Part shown: positions 31,401 through 41,885 of the stretch, in pieces
How the letters are laid out: each line of letters opens with the position of its first letter
Numbering within the stretch: the stretch's first letter is position 1
DNA from: Saccharum officinarum
Lineage: Eukaryota; Streptophyta; Magnoliopsida; Poales; Poaceae
DNA: 64,000 nt
Direction: 5' to 3'
NCBI GenBank assembly: GCA_020631735.1
Contig: CM036160.1
Location: forward strand, 110,171,860 to 110,235,859
Notes under the pieces: model-generated
Databases searched by the model: none
Told to the model about the DNA's origin: nothing
The model's input: the letters and a program-made list of their open reading frames with translations, nothing else
Made by a program: the position numbers and the translations under genes

Positions 31401-33588
31401 CATGGGCATAGCGTACCAAAATATAGCAGTCGAGCCAATACAATGGATGTGGTTGTGTCTGCCCACTTGCCCAGCACTATAGAGTTAGCCGTCAACGTCA
31501 ACAAATGAAGGCCAACTGAACGGACGTCTAGGCGCTCTGAGATCGGGGACAAAGATGGCTGCAATGCCTGTCGTCGTCAGGGCCGGCTCTAAGGGGAGGG
31601 CAGGCAGTGCGACCGCCGGGGGGCCAAGGAGCTAGGGGCCCAAGACCATATAGGTAATTAGTACATATAATTTTCTATTTGGCATAATAAATATTTGAAG
31701 GCCCATCACAAACCAGCCCAAGCCGTAGGTATTTCTTCCTTCCAGTCCTATTCTACGTAACTTGATCCATTGAGCGGAGCACAAGCAAAGTTTCATTTGA
31801 TCGTTTCCTGTCGCCGCCCATCGACGCGCTATCCTGCCTGAGGAGAGAAGATGCCGATGCCTATCCAATTCGCTCCTCAGTCCTCACCCGGCGACCGGCA
31901 AGCGACCATGGGCAAGGGTGCCGATCCGATTCGTTTTTCACAGTAAGCAACACCAACACACCGATAGATTAGTATTTTCCAATTTATTTATTTGCCTAGG
32001 GTTATAAATTTCTAATTCAATGTATTTATTTGAATATGATAAATGTTGCCTAAGAAACATTTGTCGGGTGCTCAGAAAAGAAAAAAAGAAAACATGAAGA
32101 AGGATATTTTAGACGATATTAATCTTGATTCTGTTCTTGAAGATTTTACATCAAGAAATGTTAGAAGACGGTTTTTTACAAGGCACTGAAGTATTATATT
32201 TTTATTTTAGGTAATTATAATGGTTACTGTTTCTAGTTTTTTGTTACACTATTGTTATGTTTTATGAGCTATACATATATTGTAAAGTAATTTTTATTAT
32301 TCGTATTATATACTGTAATTTTGATATTAAAAAATAGTTTAACCGACCTTATGGGCCTTAAAATTTTAGAGCCGGCCCTGGTCGTCGTTTGTTGGAATGC
32401 AGGTTGGCAAGCAGGCAAGCGACGACGCGCTTGTACTGGTCACTGACCTGTACTGTACTGCTACTCTACTGGTAGTTCTAGAAGGATCTGGGTGTCTAGA
32501 GCGGGGGCATCCAGGATTTGATTGAATGGAGGAGCGGCACGACCGGAGGAACGGTTGGGAAACGAACGGAGGCTAGGCCGCGGCCGCTGGGAGTTGATGG
32601 CGATTCAGCGCGGCAGTTGGGAAACCCGGGAAGCCAGGATCCGAGGACGAGGAACCTGGCGTCAGAAACAAGAATTCCGATCCAGAGCCACGTCATCGCT
32701 AGGCGACGTGGCATGGCACCGTCCCGACGTGACGTGGAGGCCAGGCCATGTGGCCATGTATGAATGCCACACTCCGATGCAAGTCAGATGGCCCAACGCG
32801 ATCCCAACACGAGTACACGACACAACGATATCGAGATTGTTGTCTGATCGGAAGCACGATTGCATCTTCTATTTGTAAAGTGTAGGAATTCAGGCATGGA
32901 TCGAGGAGTCTGCGGTTACCTGGACGAGGTCGCGGAGCACGAACCCCGGCGTGAAGCGGCGCGGGCGGTGGTAGGCGAGCTGCAGCAGCCGCCGCATCTG
33001 CTCCGTGGAGCGCGGCAGCATGACGTCCTCGACGCGCTCGGCGCCGCCGCGGCGGAGCAGGGCGCGGTCGTCGGCGGCGGCCTTGAGCAGATCGGAGCTG
33101 GCGATGACCACCCGCTCCACCGCGCCGGGGCCCAGCAGCCGCGCCACGTGGTACGCCACGAACCCGCCGTAGTTGGTGCCGGCCACCGACACGCGCGCCG
33201 GCGCCGGTGCCACTACGGCCACCACGAGCTTTGCCACCGCCTCCGCCTGCTGCGCCTCGGAGACGCGGCCGGCGCCAGGCGCCGACGACGTGGACGAGCC
33301 GCCGAAGAAGAGGAGGTCTGGCACGATGAGGCGGAACCGGCGAGAGAGCGGGCCCACCTGGCGCCGCCACTGCCACGTCGCCGGGGGCCCGAAGCCGTGC
33401 AGGAGCACCAGGACGGGGCGCGCGTCGTCCTCGCCGTCGGCGGCGGCGCCCGGCCCCGGCGGGAAGCGCCAGCAGTGGACCGTGGTGGCGCCGCCGTCCA
33501 GCGGGACGGTGGCCTCGAGGAGGCCCGCCGCGGCGAAGCGGCGCCGGAAGTAGGCGTCCAGCAGCGGCGCGATGCCCAGCGTCGGCAT
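28449..33588 (-). CDS. Alpha/beta hydrolase fold protein with the catalytic Ser replaced by Asn
   Basis: Four minus-strand exons, 32920-33588, 28812-28907, 28660-28727 and 28449-28578, join to 320 residues. Intron 1 is 4.0 kb. The start MPTLGIAPLLDAYFRRRFAA is at ATG 33588; an in-frame upstream ATG lies in a MITE and is unlikely. Landmarks: oxyanion motif HGFG (64-67), strand VPDLLFFGGSS, nucleophile elbow GTNYGG (137-142), DQIFPVEKAFE with Asp265, and DTGHMPQEEDP with His294. The usual elbow in this plant family is GTSYGG, so residue 139 should be Ser but is Asn (AAC at 33172-33174). Asp and His are kept. The frame, splice sites and remaining motifs look intact, so it may encode a non-hydrolytic binding protein or be an early pseudogene. 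Substrate is unknown. The gene converges on the NSP1-type gene. Confidence 0.8.
30390..30411 (+). repeat. CCCT microsatellite
   Basis: A short run of about five CCCT units within a GC-rich part of hydrolase intron 1 (30150-30600). Confidence 0.7.
30617..30950. repeat. Minisatellite of about four 83-97 bp units in hydrolase intron 1
   Basis: Each unit carries TTGCAGTAGTCTTGTTCTGA, then TGTTGCAATAAGTAATATTT and a CTTTGTTGCATTAGTCTC block. Units start near 30617, 30700, 30796 and 30879; the last is partial. A separate T/G-rich region with repeated ATGTTGCAAGTGT motifs lies at 29310-29660. Confidence 0.7.
31578..32380. mobile_element. Deleted hAT element in hydrolase intron 1
   Basis: Termini CAGGGCCGGCTCTAA and TTAGAGCCGGCCCTG are near-perfect inverted repeats, and GTCGTCGT flanks both sides (31570-31577 and 32381-32388), the 8-bp hAT duplication. 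A small frame at 32043-32189 begins MLPKKHLSGAQKRKK and looks like the extreme N-terminus of a hAT transposase. The rest of the transposase is gone. Confidence 0.85.
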
Positions 33589-33756
33589 GGCGTGGCGTGG
33601 GTGCAGGGAGGGCGGCGGGTGGCGGCGTCCCTGGACCTGGATTCGAGAGGTGGGTTGTTGGTGTCGGGCGGGAGTCCGGACTATAAATGGAGACCGTCCG
33701 TGCACTTTACAATTATTGGCACATGTTCTTTTGGTTTCTGGTCTTCTAGAGATGTA

Positions 33757-34016
33757 ATTCCTCCGTCTCAAATTATAAGATATTTTAAAAAATTTAGAGA
33801 GTTAAAAGAATCTTAAGTTTAACTAAATTTATATAATAAAATAATAATATTTATGACATCAATTAAGTATCATTAGATTCTTTATTAATTATATTTTCAT
33901 AGTATATATATTTAATGTTATAAATTTTTATAATTTTTTCTATAATTTTGATCAAACTTAAGATGCTTTGACTTTTTAAGATTCTTAAAATACCTTATAA
34001 TTTAAAATGGATGGAG
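33757..34016. mobile_element. Stowaway-like MITE
   Basis: Left end ATTCCTCCGTCTCAAATTAT and right end TTTAAAATGGATGGAG form inverted repeats flanked by TA. It lies immediately 5' of the hydrolase gene. Confidence 0.65.
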
Positions 34017-34476
34017 TAGTACTACTCGTATACTCCTACTCCTTAGCTGGTGCAGTGGACGATGAGTCGATTTGTAGTATCAAAATATTTGTCGCTTTCG
34101 TTTCTCGAGAAACAAATTCAACAAAATATATATTAAAATATATTAATATTTATAATATATAAAAAAATTAATCTAGTTTTTTAATAAATTTATTTAGAGA
34201 TAAAAATGTTGTATATATTTTTTATAAATCGAGTCCAATTTGTGACATGAAAACCGAAAATGACAAATAAATTAGAACAGACGGAGTAGCAAAAGAGTAT
34301 GCAGATGTCACGATCACGATTGATCATGTGTGTGGTGTTTACAGTTTACCTAAAGATCGAATTTTATCTTTGGGTAGGAAAGAGCATCGAGGAGATTGTA
34401 TTCACAAGCGGCCCAAGCGAACGGAAAAGATCAAAAGAAACATGAGTTCATGAGCACTACTATAAGCATGGGAGTA

Positions 34477-34720
34477 CTCTCTTCATTCCAAATTATTACA
34501 ACTTTCTCGAAGAGTCAAAACATCTCAAATTTATCTAAAATTATAGAGAAAATTATAAAAAATTTATAACACCAGACATATATCACTATGAACATTTAAT
34601 TAACGAAGAATCTAATGATAATTATTTAGTATCATAAATGTTATTATTTAATTATATAAATTTGGTTAAATTTGAGATGTTTTAACTCTCCAAGAAAGTT
34701 AGAGTGATTTATCATGATCT
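34477..34720. mobile_element. Stowaway-like MITE, degenerate
   Basis: CAAATTATTACAACTTTCTC on the left is matched by an inverted GAAAGTTAGAGTGATT-type right end, with CATCTCAAATTTA/TAAATTTGAGATG inside. The ends are approximate. Confidence 0.5.
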
Positions 34721-34760
34721 GATTCTGGAGTCTGAATAGCGATTCAGAGTTTCAGATATA

Positions 34761-35020
34761 CTCCCTCCGTATCGGATTTAGAAGTTGTTTTGGACAAGGT
34801 TTGAATCAAACATTTAGAATATAAATCATCAATAACTTTTAAGTTGTTGAGTTTGCAAATGTAAAAATTATATGAATAGATTTGTCTTGAAAAATACTTT
34901 CATAAAAGTATACATATATCACTTTTCCATAAATATTTTTTATAAAAATAAGAGCTCAAAGTTGTGTTTTGAAGACCGTGTTGCTGTCCTAAACGACTTC
35001 TAAATACGATACGGAGGGAG
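34761..35020. mobile_element. Stowaway MITE
   Basis: Ends CTCCCTCCGTATCGGATTTA and its inverted partner at ATACGGAGGGAG, with TA on both sides (34759-34760, 35021-35022). Its ends match those of the larger mariner-like element at 21255-22800, its likely relative. Confidence 0.85.
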
Positions 35021-35085
35021 TACTGCTAGTACGTATTGGGCATATCTCATTCCCTTGACTCTTGAGTTTGTAAATAAACTCTTAC

Positions 35086-35322
35086 TTCCTCTGTTCCTAA
35101 ATAAATTCATTCTTAGAATTGGCGCCAGTCAACTAACTTTATGGAAAAGAATATCAACATCTATGATATAAAATGAGTACATTATGGAAATATATTTTAT
35201 GGTGCATCTAATAATACTAATTTGATATCATAAATCTTGATGTTTTTTTTCTATAAATACGGTTAAAGTTTAAAAAAATTAACTTAAGATAACTCTAAGA
35301 ATCTATTTACTCAGAAGTATAC
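35086..35322. mobile_element. Stowaway-like MITE, degenerate
   Basis: Left CTTCCTCTGTTCCTAAATAA and right TCTATTTACTCAGAAG are weak inverted repeats, with CATTCTTAGA and TCTAAGAATC inside. Boundaries are approximate. Confidence 0.45.
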
Positions 35323-35482
35323 AACTTATGCAGAATAAACTAGGTAAATCATATGCGGAGTATACAACGAACACAAAGCAATGAGCCCATGACCAACAGT
35401 TAATTTTCAGCTGGCATTGAACCGGGACGAGACCCTCTGAGAAGGCCGCTGTTTCTACTCCTTGCTAGCACTGCCACCGGAA

Positions 35483-36751
35483 TCAGGATGAAAAACCATT
35501 ACCGTCATCCTCTGTTTCCACAACCTGATGAGACGCCGGCATAACAGGACGAACAAGTAGTAGGTAATTCTGGCTCACCATTGTGCCCTCAGGATGGGGG
35601 AGAGGGAACGATTCGTCGATCGATACAGGTGGAGCAGTAGCCTTGAACAGAGGGGTGGCGTTCCTGCAACGTGCCAATTCAGAGTGGAGACATTCGTCAG
35701 GTTACGACAAACCTAAGATCCACGAACCAACTTTACCGCAAAGAAGGTTCTTTTACAAGGCCTCGTTTAGTTTCGAGAATTTGCCCCTAAATTTTATTAT
35801 ACAAAAAGAAGATTCTTATCACATTAAAATGCCGTCACATGAGTACTAAATGTAGATGAAATCAAAAACTAATTGTACAGTTTTGTTGTACTTTACGAGA
35901 CGAACGTTTTGAGCCTAATTAGTCAATGTTCGGACATTTTTTACCAAATACAAATGAGATACTACAGCACACTACCGTGCTGCACAGTGATTTTGGCGGC
36001 ACCAACTTCGGGCAACTAAACATGGCCCAAAAGAAAAAGGTGACCTACAAAGGTTGTGGAAAGATCATTTGGTGAACAACTCAATGCGGAAACTTTTCGG
36101 AATTTCGTGGCCCTTGCTTCTAGAAACAGGAGAGGGCTAACAAATCTGCCATGCACCAGCAACGACCGTACTTGGCTTCTACGGTTGAGATTCCAGGAAT
36201 TCATCAGCATGGTCCTTCCGCTGATAGGAAGAACTGCGGAAAAGCTTGTACTGCATGTCTGAAACTCTGAATATCTGGTGTTCTTCCAAGTACCGACCAG
36301 GTGCGCAAAGATCAACTGCAGACACTATGACAAAACACCGAACCATGGATAAACACACCGCTCCACTCGCACTCGGCCCACATACATCGACAGTTTGCCC
36401 GTCAAAAAGCTCCCGACTTCGACGCGATACTGCCGATCCGTGAGAAAAGATTCACAAATGCGCATTCAAAGTTTCAAACACCAAGAAACGTGTAGGGCTG
36501 TAGGCATGATCAAGCAACCTAACAGTTTCTAGAAACACACGCGGCTTGGCGGTCCGGGGGGAGAACGCGGACTTGGCCCGGATGGCGAGGCGCACGTCGT
36601 CGGCCTCGATCGATAGCCTGACGGCGTGGTCGTCGTAGGCCATGGCCTCGCTGAGCACATCGCGGCCGAAGCCGTGGGCGAGCTCCTCGAACCGGTACAC
36701 CACCAGGCACCAGCGAGTCGTACCAGTATTACCTGAGACCACGGGGCCCAT
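35483..36751 (-). CDS. TAF9: TAF9-like histone-fold protein (TFIID/SAGA subunit), short form
   Basis: Two minus-strand exons, 36519-36751 and 35483-35663, join in phase to 137 residues. Exon 1 reads CLVVYRFEELAHGFGRDVLS, EAMAYDDHAVRLSIEADDVR and LAIRAKSAFSPR, which match helices 2 and 3 of the TAF9 histone fold. Exon 2 reads RNATPLFKATAPPVS, then MVSQNYLLLV and VVETEDD, the conserved TAF9 tail. TAF9 pairs with TAF6 in TFIID and SAGA. Missing is the N-terminal part of about 30-40 residues with fold helix 1; instead the ATG at 36751 opens an unrelated leader (MGPVVSGNTGTTRW), directly next to a small MITE at 36757-36813. It may be a truncated pseudogene or use an unseen upstream exon. The intron holds a MITE at 35759-36027. 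Confidence 0.6.
35759..36027. mobile_element. PIF/Harbinger-like MITE in the TAF9-like intron
   Basis: Starts GGCCTCGTTTAGTTTCG and ends CAACTAAACATGGCC, with CAA on both sides. It contains the family core ACGAGACGAACGTTTTGAGC. Relatives lie at 37443-37715, 56634-56880 and on both sides of the Helitron. Confidence 0.75.
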
Positions 36752-36756
36752 TATTC

Positions 36757-36813
36757 GGCCTGTTCGCTTGGGCTGATCTGGCTGATTTGGCTGATAATCT
36801 CAAGCGAACAGGC
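36757..36813. mobile_element. 57-bp palindromic MITE
   Basis: GGCCTGTTCGCTTGGGCTG on the left is mirrored by CTCAAGCGAACAGGCTG on the right, around repeats of TGGCTGAT. It ends a few bases from the ATG of the TAF9-like gene. Confidence 0.65.
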
Positions 36814-36959
36814 TGATTCTCCACACCGCGTGCGTGCGGTGGCAGCGTCCAATAGGGCCGTGAGAGGGAAAATGGGGCGTATCGCGGGAGAGGGGACATG
36901 TTTGAATATTCCGATTACTGTGTAATGATATTATACTCCTATAAATGTAAACCACCAAC

Positions 36960-37041
36960 GACGCTTTGGCCGAGTGGTTAAGGCGTGTGCCTGCTAAGTA
37001 CATGGGGTTTCCCCGCGAGAGTTCGAATCTCTCAGGCGTCG
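36960..37041 (+). tRNA. trnS-GCU: tRNA-Ser (anticodon GCT)
   Basis: The 82-nt cloverleaf has a 7-bp acceptor stem (GACGCTT with AGGCGTC), D arm GCC-GAGTGGTTAA-GGC, anticodon loop CTGCTAA with anticodon GCT at 36993-36995, a long class II variable arm (TGGGGTTTCCCC) and T loop TTCGAAT. A T run (37046-37051) follows as Pol III terminator. It decodes AGC/AGT Ser codons, has no intron and appears intact. Confidence 0.95.
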
Positions 37042-37088
37042 TATGTTTTTTTATTTTTATTTCCTTTTTGCAAAATGTATTTTCCTCT

Positions 37089-37372
37089 CTGTCGTCTCTT
37101 CAGTCTTCACGGACAATACAGGTTCCTTCACTTTTCAAAATTTATAATTAAGTAAAAAACATATACGGTTTGGGACAAACCAATTTTCACTGATTTGTTT
37201 TATAGTAGAGGAAATTTCTATCCTGACCTCTGTCTCTCTTCATTAATACTACAGGTTCCTTCACTTTCCAAAATTTGCAACTCATAAGTAAAAAAAACAT
37301 GTACGGTTTGATACAAACCAATTTTCACGGATTTCTTTTTATATAGAGAAAAAAATTATACATTCTGACCTT
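37089..37372. repeat. Tandem duplication of about 140 bp after tRNA-Ser
   Basis: Two copies (about 37089-37226 and 37228-37372) share TACAGGTTCCTTCACTTT, GTACGGTTTG and ACAAACCAATTTTCAC. They have diverged by substitutions and small indels. Confidence 0.75.
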
Positions 37373-37442
37373 ACAGTATCCACAGCTCATAAAGACTGAA
37401 TCAAACATACAGAACAACTGAAATCAGGGGGAATAGCAGTTA

Positions 37443-37715
37443 GGCCGTGTTTAGTTCGCCGGAATAGCCGTTGGCCGAGTTACTGTGCAGCAATGCGCAA
37501 CACTGTAGCATTGTGTTTTTATTTGGTAATAATTGTCCAAATTGACTAATTAGGCTTAAAACGTTCGTCTCGCAAAGTACAACAAAACTATGCAATTAGT
37601 TTTTGATTTCATCTACATTATTGTACTCCATGCATGTGCCGATATTTTGATGTGATGGGAATCTTCTTTTTGTATAGTGAAATTTGGGAGACAAATTTGG
37701 CATCTAAACAAGGCC
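37443..37715. mobile_element. PIF/Harbinger-like MITE
   Basis: Starts GGCCGTGTTTAGTTCGCC and ends CATCTAAACAAGGCC, with TTA duplicated at both ends (37440-37442, 37716-37718). It contains AAAACGTTCGTCTCGC, the core motif of the family. Confidence 0.8.
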
Positions 37716-37718
37716 TTA

Positions 37719-38644
37719 GATCGTCCGCACCGGACACTCTACAGCGGTACGCTATGCGATATAGAGTATAGAGTTTGCTGCAGCGGGTACTCTAAACTGC
37801 TACTCTATCTTCCAGTTTCCTCTATATATAACGCGATACAGTACGCACGCTATCCGGCGAGGGCCCGCGCTGCCGCGCGCGCGGAGAGGCAGAAGCACGC
37901 GGGACGGAGGAGACAGCACCTGCAGTGGTGGGCCCCATTAATTTAACTAAACAAAAAAAATGCTCTAACTCACAAACTAAAAATCCAAATTAAATTCCGA
38001 TTGCACTATTAAATTCGTTTCAATAAATCCTTCAAAACAAGATGTCACAGGGATATATTTAGATAATGTGACAAGTGGGGCCCACAGTGACTAGGATGGA
38101 TAGAGGATGATATAGAGGATGGATGGGTGCGGGAGAATTGAATATAGAGGAGAGAATCTTGATGACTAGAATGTATAGAGGATGAATATAGAAGTCCATG
38201 AGTGCAGATAGTCTTAGCCAGTTAGGCACAGGTGCACAGCGGTCTTGCCGTGCTTCTTTCAGAAAAGAATAGGCCAAATTTCATCATTGCCTGAGTCATT
38301 TTTTCCTGAATTGAAAAGGAGCAGGAGCTCTGCCTTGCCTGAAAGGAGAAGAAAAAAAAACAGTGCAAACAGAAAGTTTATCACAAGACAAAAGGTCCTT
38401 TTGCTACTAAAAACCGTAAGCACACCGTCGTTGGTCGATATATTGTCATTTCCTGAGCTAAAACTCTGTGTATCATGTATTTACATGCTATCTTCTTTTG
38501 GCTTCAAGTATACCATATGTCACACATCAGTTACAGAGCTTTGACTTTCTCATTTCTATTTTGTCTGCACAGGTGAATCTAAACTTCAGATGATTTATAT
38601 GGGTCCACTGTCATGTATTTACAAGGTAAGATGTTCTAAGGCTG
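37719..38644. other. Intergenic and 3' flank of the RSH gene
   Basis: Contains TAGAGGATG and TATAGAG-type short repeats at about 37740-38200, probably an old MITE. The part next to 38644 is likely the RSH 3' UTR. No other gene was seen. Confidence 0.4.
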
Positions 38645-41600
38645 TCAGGATTGAGAAATGGCGAAACGGTGATCAAACTTTTGGTGGAACTCCCTTGTGT
38701 AACCTCTGCATTTGCATGGGGTTGAAGGAATCAGTTCAAGCACGTCGCCCATTTTTAGCTCCTGGTTCCAGTTGTGGACGACATGGCAGTTCAGCCTCAA
38801 CCTCAACGGCATCCCAAAATTAGAAGACCTATTCAGTAGGTCCAGTATCGTCCAATTTTGGGGGATTTCTTTCACTGACATCTGCAAACACATAAAAATT
38901 TACTTTCGTGGTTAATCAGAAGGTACAACATCAAAAGATCGGAGATACCTTTTCATTCTCCAGAAGTATTACTAGGACTGGCCCTTTGTGATCACATTGT
39001 TTTGAGTAGGACAACAGACAGGCATCAGAGTGAGATGGAATACTGTGTGTTTCCTTTGATGAAGCGTCATGTGCAAGTGATGAAGGATAGTCTGTCTTCA
39101 GAGTTTGACAGTGCCATGTAACAACCCATCTAACCCACTCAACCATTTCAGAAACAGACACGGAGCAACTCCGAGCACCTTCCTTATATCTCCAATGAGC
39201 AGCAATCCCAAACTCTGCCTGCAAATGCATGTCCCTCGTACGAATTTGGATCTCAAGTGGCAGTGTTTCTTCAGTGAGAACAACCGTGTGCAGGGACTGA
39301 TACCTATAAATTAGCAAACATTCTTTAAGCATTGCGGCTTACATTATTGCATATTACTCCATCTGTTCTAAATTATAGTTTACTTTGGCTTTGTCCTATT
39401 TTCCTAATTAAACAAATTTGATGTTATAATGCTGATGCATTTTTCTATAAACTTGGTTGGAGTTAGAGAAGTTTGAATTAGGACAAGCCAAAGTAAACTA
39501 TAATTTGGAATGGAGGGAGTAATTAGCATGAATTTACAAAGTAGTACCTGTTGGGTTTGGGGCTGTTGATATAATCTTTGAACTTGCCAGGAATTCTAGG
39601 CCATAGGTGATGGATAATCTCTAACGTGGCAAAACAATCAGCCTTGTTCTCAAGAATAACACGCAGCCCATGTATATCATAAATTTCATCCATGGCCAGC
39701 TTCTTCCTAAAATGAAGTGGAATCACATTAGCACATTCAATGATATATTTCAGGCTCTCATCTTCATCAGATTGTTCTCCCTTACAAGGGAGAATAAATT
39801 CATGCTAATCTTGCCGTCTTGTTCATTCTAGTTTGTTGAGCACGTAGCAATAGAATTTTTTTTTTTTGTTCATTCTAGTGGTAAAGAGCACAGTACTCCG
39901 TATTACCTTGCCATCTTGCTGTAGATGCTGTACATGCTCTTGTGTCTCCCATATATGGCATAATAGGATAGTCCTCTCACCTGAAGGGCTTGCTCAAGTC
40001 GCCTCGTTGCAGCTGCAATCATATCTCTGTTGTAGAACTCGATAAGGTTTGTTGACAGTTCATCAAATTTATCTGGGTAAAGATACTTGAAGCACAGATT
40101 TTCAAGCTGTTCCTTCCAATTCAAGATGCCCAACTGATTTGCCAAGGGAGCAAATATCTCCAGTGTTTCCTTTGCAAAGCTCTGCTGTTTGGTCTTGGGC
40201 AAAGAATCCAGAGTCCTCATGTTGTGCAGCCTGTCAGCAAGTTTAATGAGCACAGCTCTTGCATCTTCCATTGCAAGGAAGACTATACGTAATCTGTCAG
40301 CTTCATCAATTCTACTGGCTGTATCGTTTCTACGAGCCAGTTTGCTCAGATGACTAAGGTTTGAAACCTAAAAAGAAGGCAACAAAACTATTGTTTAGGA
40401 CATAGTCAAATGAGACAATATCCTCATCGTCTCCAAAAGAATAAACCAAGATGTCACAAGCAACTGAAGTTTCCTCAAAATATATTAGGCGTAAATGTTG
40501 ACTTTAGACAACCAATAATACGTAACAAACAAACAGAAAAAACTTCAATGTCCCAAATAAATTGGTGTAACACCATAAACAAATCATTCTATCAACAAAG
40601 AAAACGAAAGGGAAAGAATGGAAAACAAATAAAACACCATACAGCACAATGCTGATTGGAGCTGCTAACCCGCCAGGGACTGATTTTACATTACTGAAAG
40701 ATAAGTCATTCCTATAATAATATAGAGGTGATGGTAACGTGATACCTAACTCGGATAGACACGGCAATAATCCTTTCTAGAAGCTCCATGAAGGCATGAA
40801 CAAAGTAACGATCAGTAAATTCTGTCAGTCACAAGTCAGAGATCTGGCAGCACGCAATCCCTAATCACGAAAATGGCAAAACCAAGAAATACCAGAATAA
40901 AACTAGAGGGGGTCAATGAGAAGGCTTCTTTGTAGAACTGCAGTCGTTTCTGATCTGATCTTGCGCTCCTGCGCCGCTTATGTTATGCTGAAGTGCAGGG
41001 CATCCATGACATAGTCTGCTTTTGTTACGTGCTGATATGGTCTAAAACTCTAAATGTGGAATAGTAGTGCTACCTGCAATAAGGGGGCTTTACCAGCAAT
41101 GCTAAATTCAACAAGGTTACTGTAGGATATAGTTAAATTATATTATCTAACACCAAGAAATCATTATCGCCTGTGCTCAGCCAATCATATCGAAAGGGAT
41201 CAAAGTAATTACCCCTTTGACAAGGTCGGCGACACCGGCACCGAAATGCTCGGAGATGAAACCGTAGCCCAGGCCCGCGTCGTCGACCGTGTCGTGCAGC
41301 AGGCCGGCAGCGACGACGGCAGGGCCGGCGCCCAACTCCGCGAGCAACGCCGCCGTCTCCACGCAGTGCTGTAGGTACGGGTCGCCGCTCGCGCGCACCT
41401 TGGGCAACCAACCAATCGCGCATTCAAGCAAACGCAGTTCCGTCACTTCAGCAGCTTGGAGTGCAGGCCATGATCGAAAAAATGCAAATGCGAGCAACCG
41501 GGACACGATCGGTCACCTGGCCGCGGTGAGCCGCCTCGGCGGCGGCGAAGGCCCTCCGCACGAGCCCGTCGCGGAAGATGGCGTGCCGCGACTGTGCGCT

Positions 41601-41885
41601 GGCTATCAACGCTGCCGCTGCGGACGGGCCGCCGCGGCCGTCTCCGGCCAGCGCCACGGCGGCGCGGGCCCTCCTGGCAGACGCGGAGCCTCGGCACGGA
41701 GCCAGGGGTTCGAAGGAGTCGACCGAGCGCGAGAGAGACAAGTACGGCGGACTCCGGCACGCCCGCAGCTCGCCGGCGGCCGGGGCGCCGCGAGCGGCCA
41801 GAAGCTCCAGCGACGGCGCGGGTGGCTGCGGGGCAAGGCGGGGGTGGGGGCAGCACTTGACCGGGCAAGCGATCGACGGTGTCAT
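38645..41885 (-). CDS. RSH: RelA/SpoT homologue, (p)ppGpp synthetase/hydrolase, plastid type
   Basis: Six minus-strand exons, 41517-41885, 41213-41398, 39907-40367, 39548-39706, 38949-39303 and 38645-38881, join to 588 residues. The N-terminus is rich in Ala, Arg, Pro and Ser, like a chloroplast transit peptide. The HD hydrolase domain has [22 protein letters not shown] (154-163 region) and [10 protein letters not shown]. The synthetase domain has [33 protein letters not shown] and LEIQIRT. A TGS-like domain ([24 protein letters not shown]) closes the protein. This resembles the RSH2/RSH3 class, though the N-terminal region is shorter than I expect. The residue before YQSLH is Arg instead of the usual Gly, encoded across the exon 4/5 junction. 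Intron 4 contains a Stowaway MITE. The TTG-preceded extension upstream has no ATG, so 41885 is the start. Confidence 0.85.
39357..39519. mobile_element. Stowaway MITE inside RSH intron 4
   Basis: CTCCATCTGTTCTAAATTAT and ATAATTTGGAATGGAGGGAG are inverted repeats with TA at both ends (39355-39356, 39520-39521). The inner AGTTTACTTTGGCTTGTC arms also pair, so the transcript could fold into a long hairpin. It makes up about two thirds of the 244-bp intron. Confidence 0.85.

Noticed and set aside
32860..33816. A 318-codon plus-strand frame over the hydrolase exon 1
   Set aside because: GC-rich shadow frame opposite a well supported alpha/beta hydrolase exon; no recognisable motifs.
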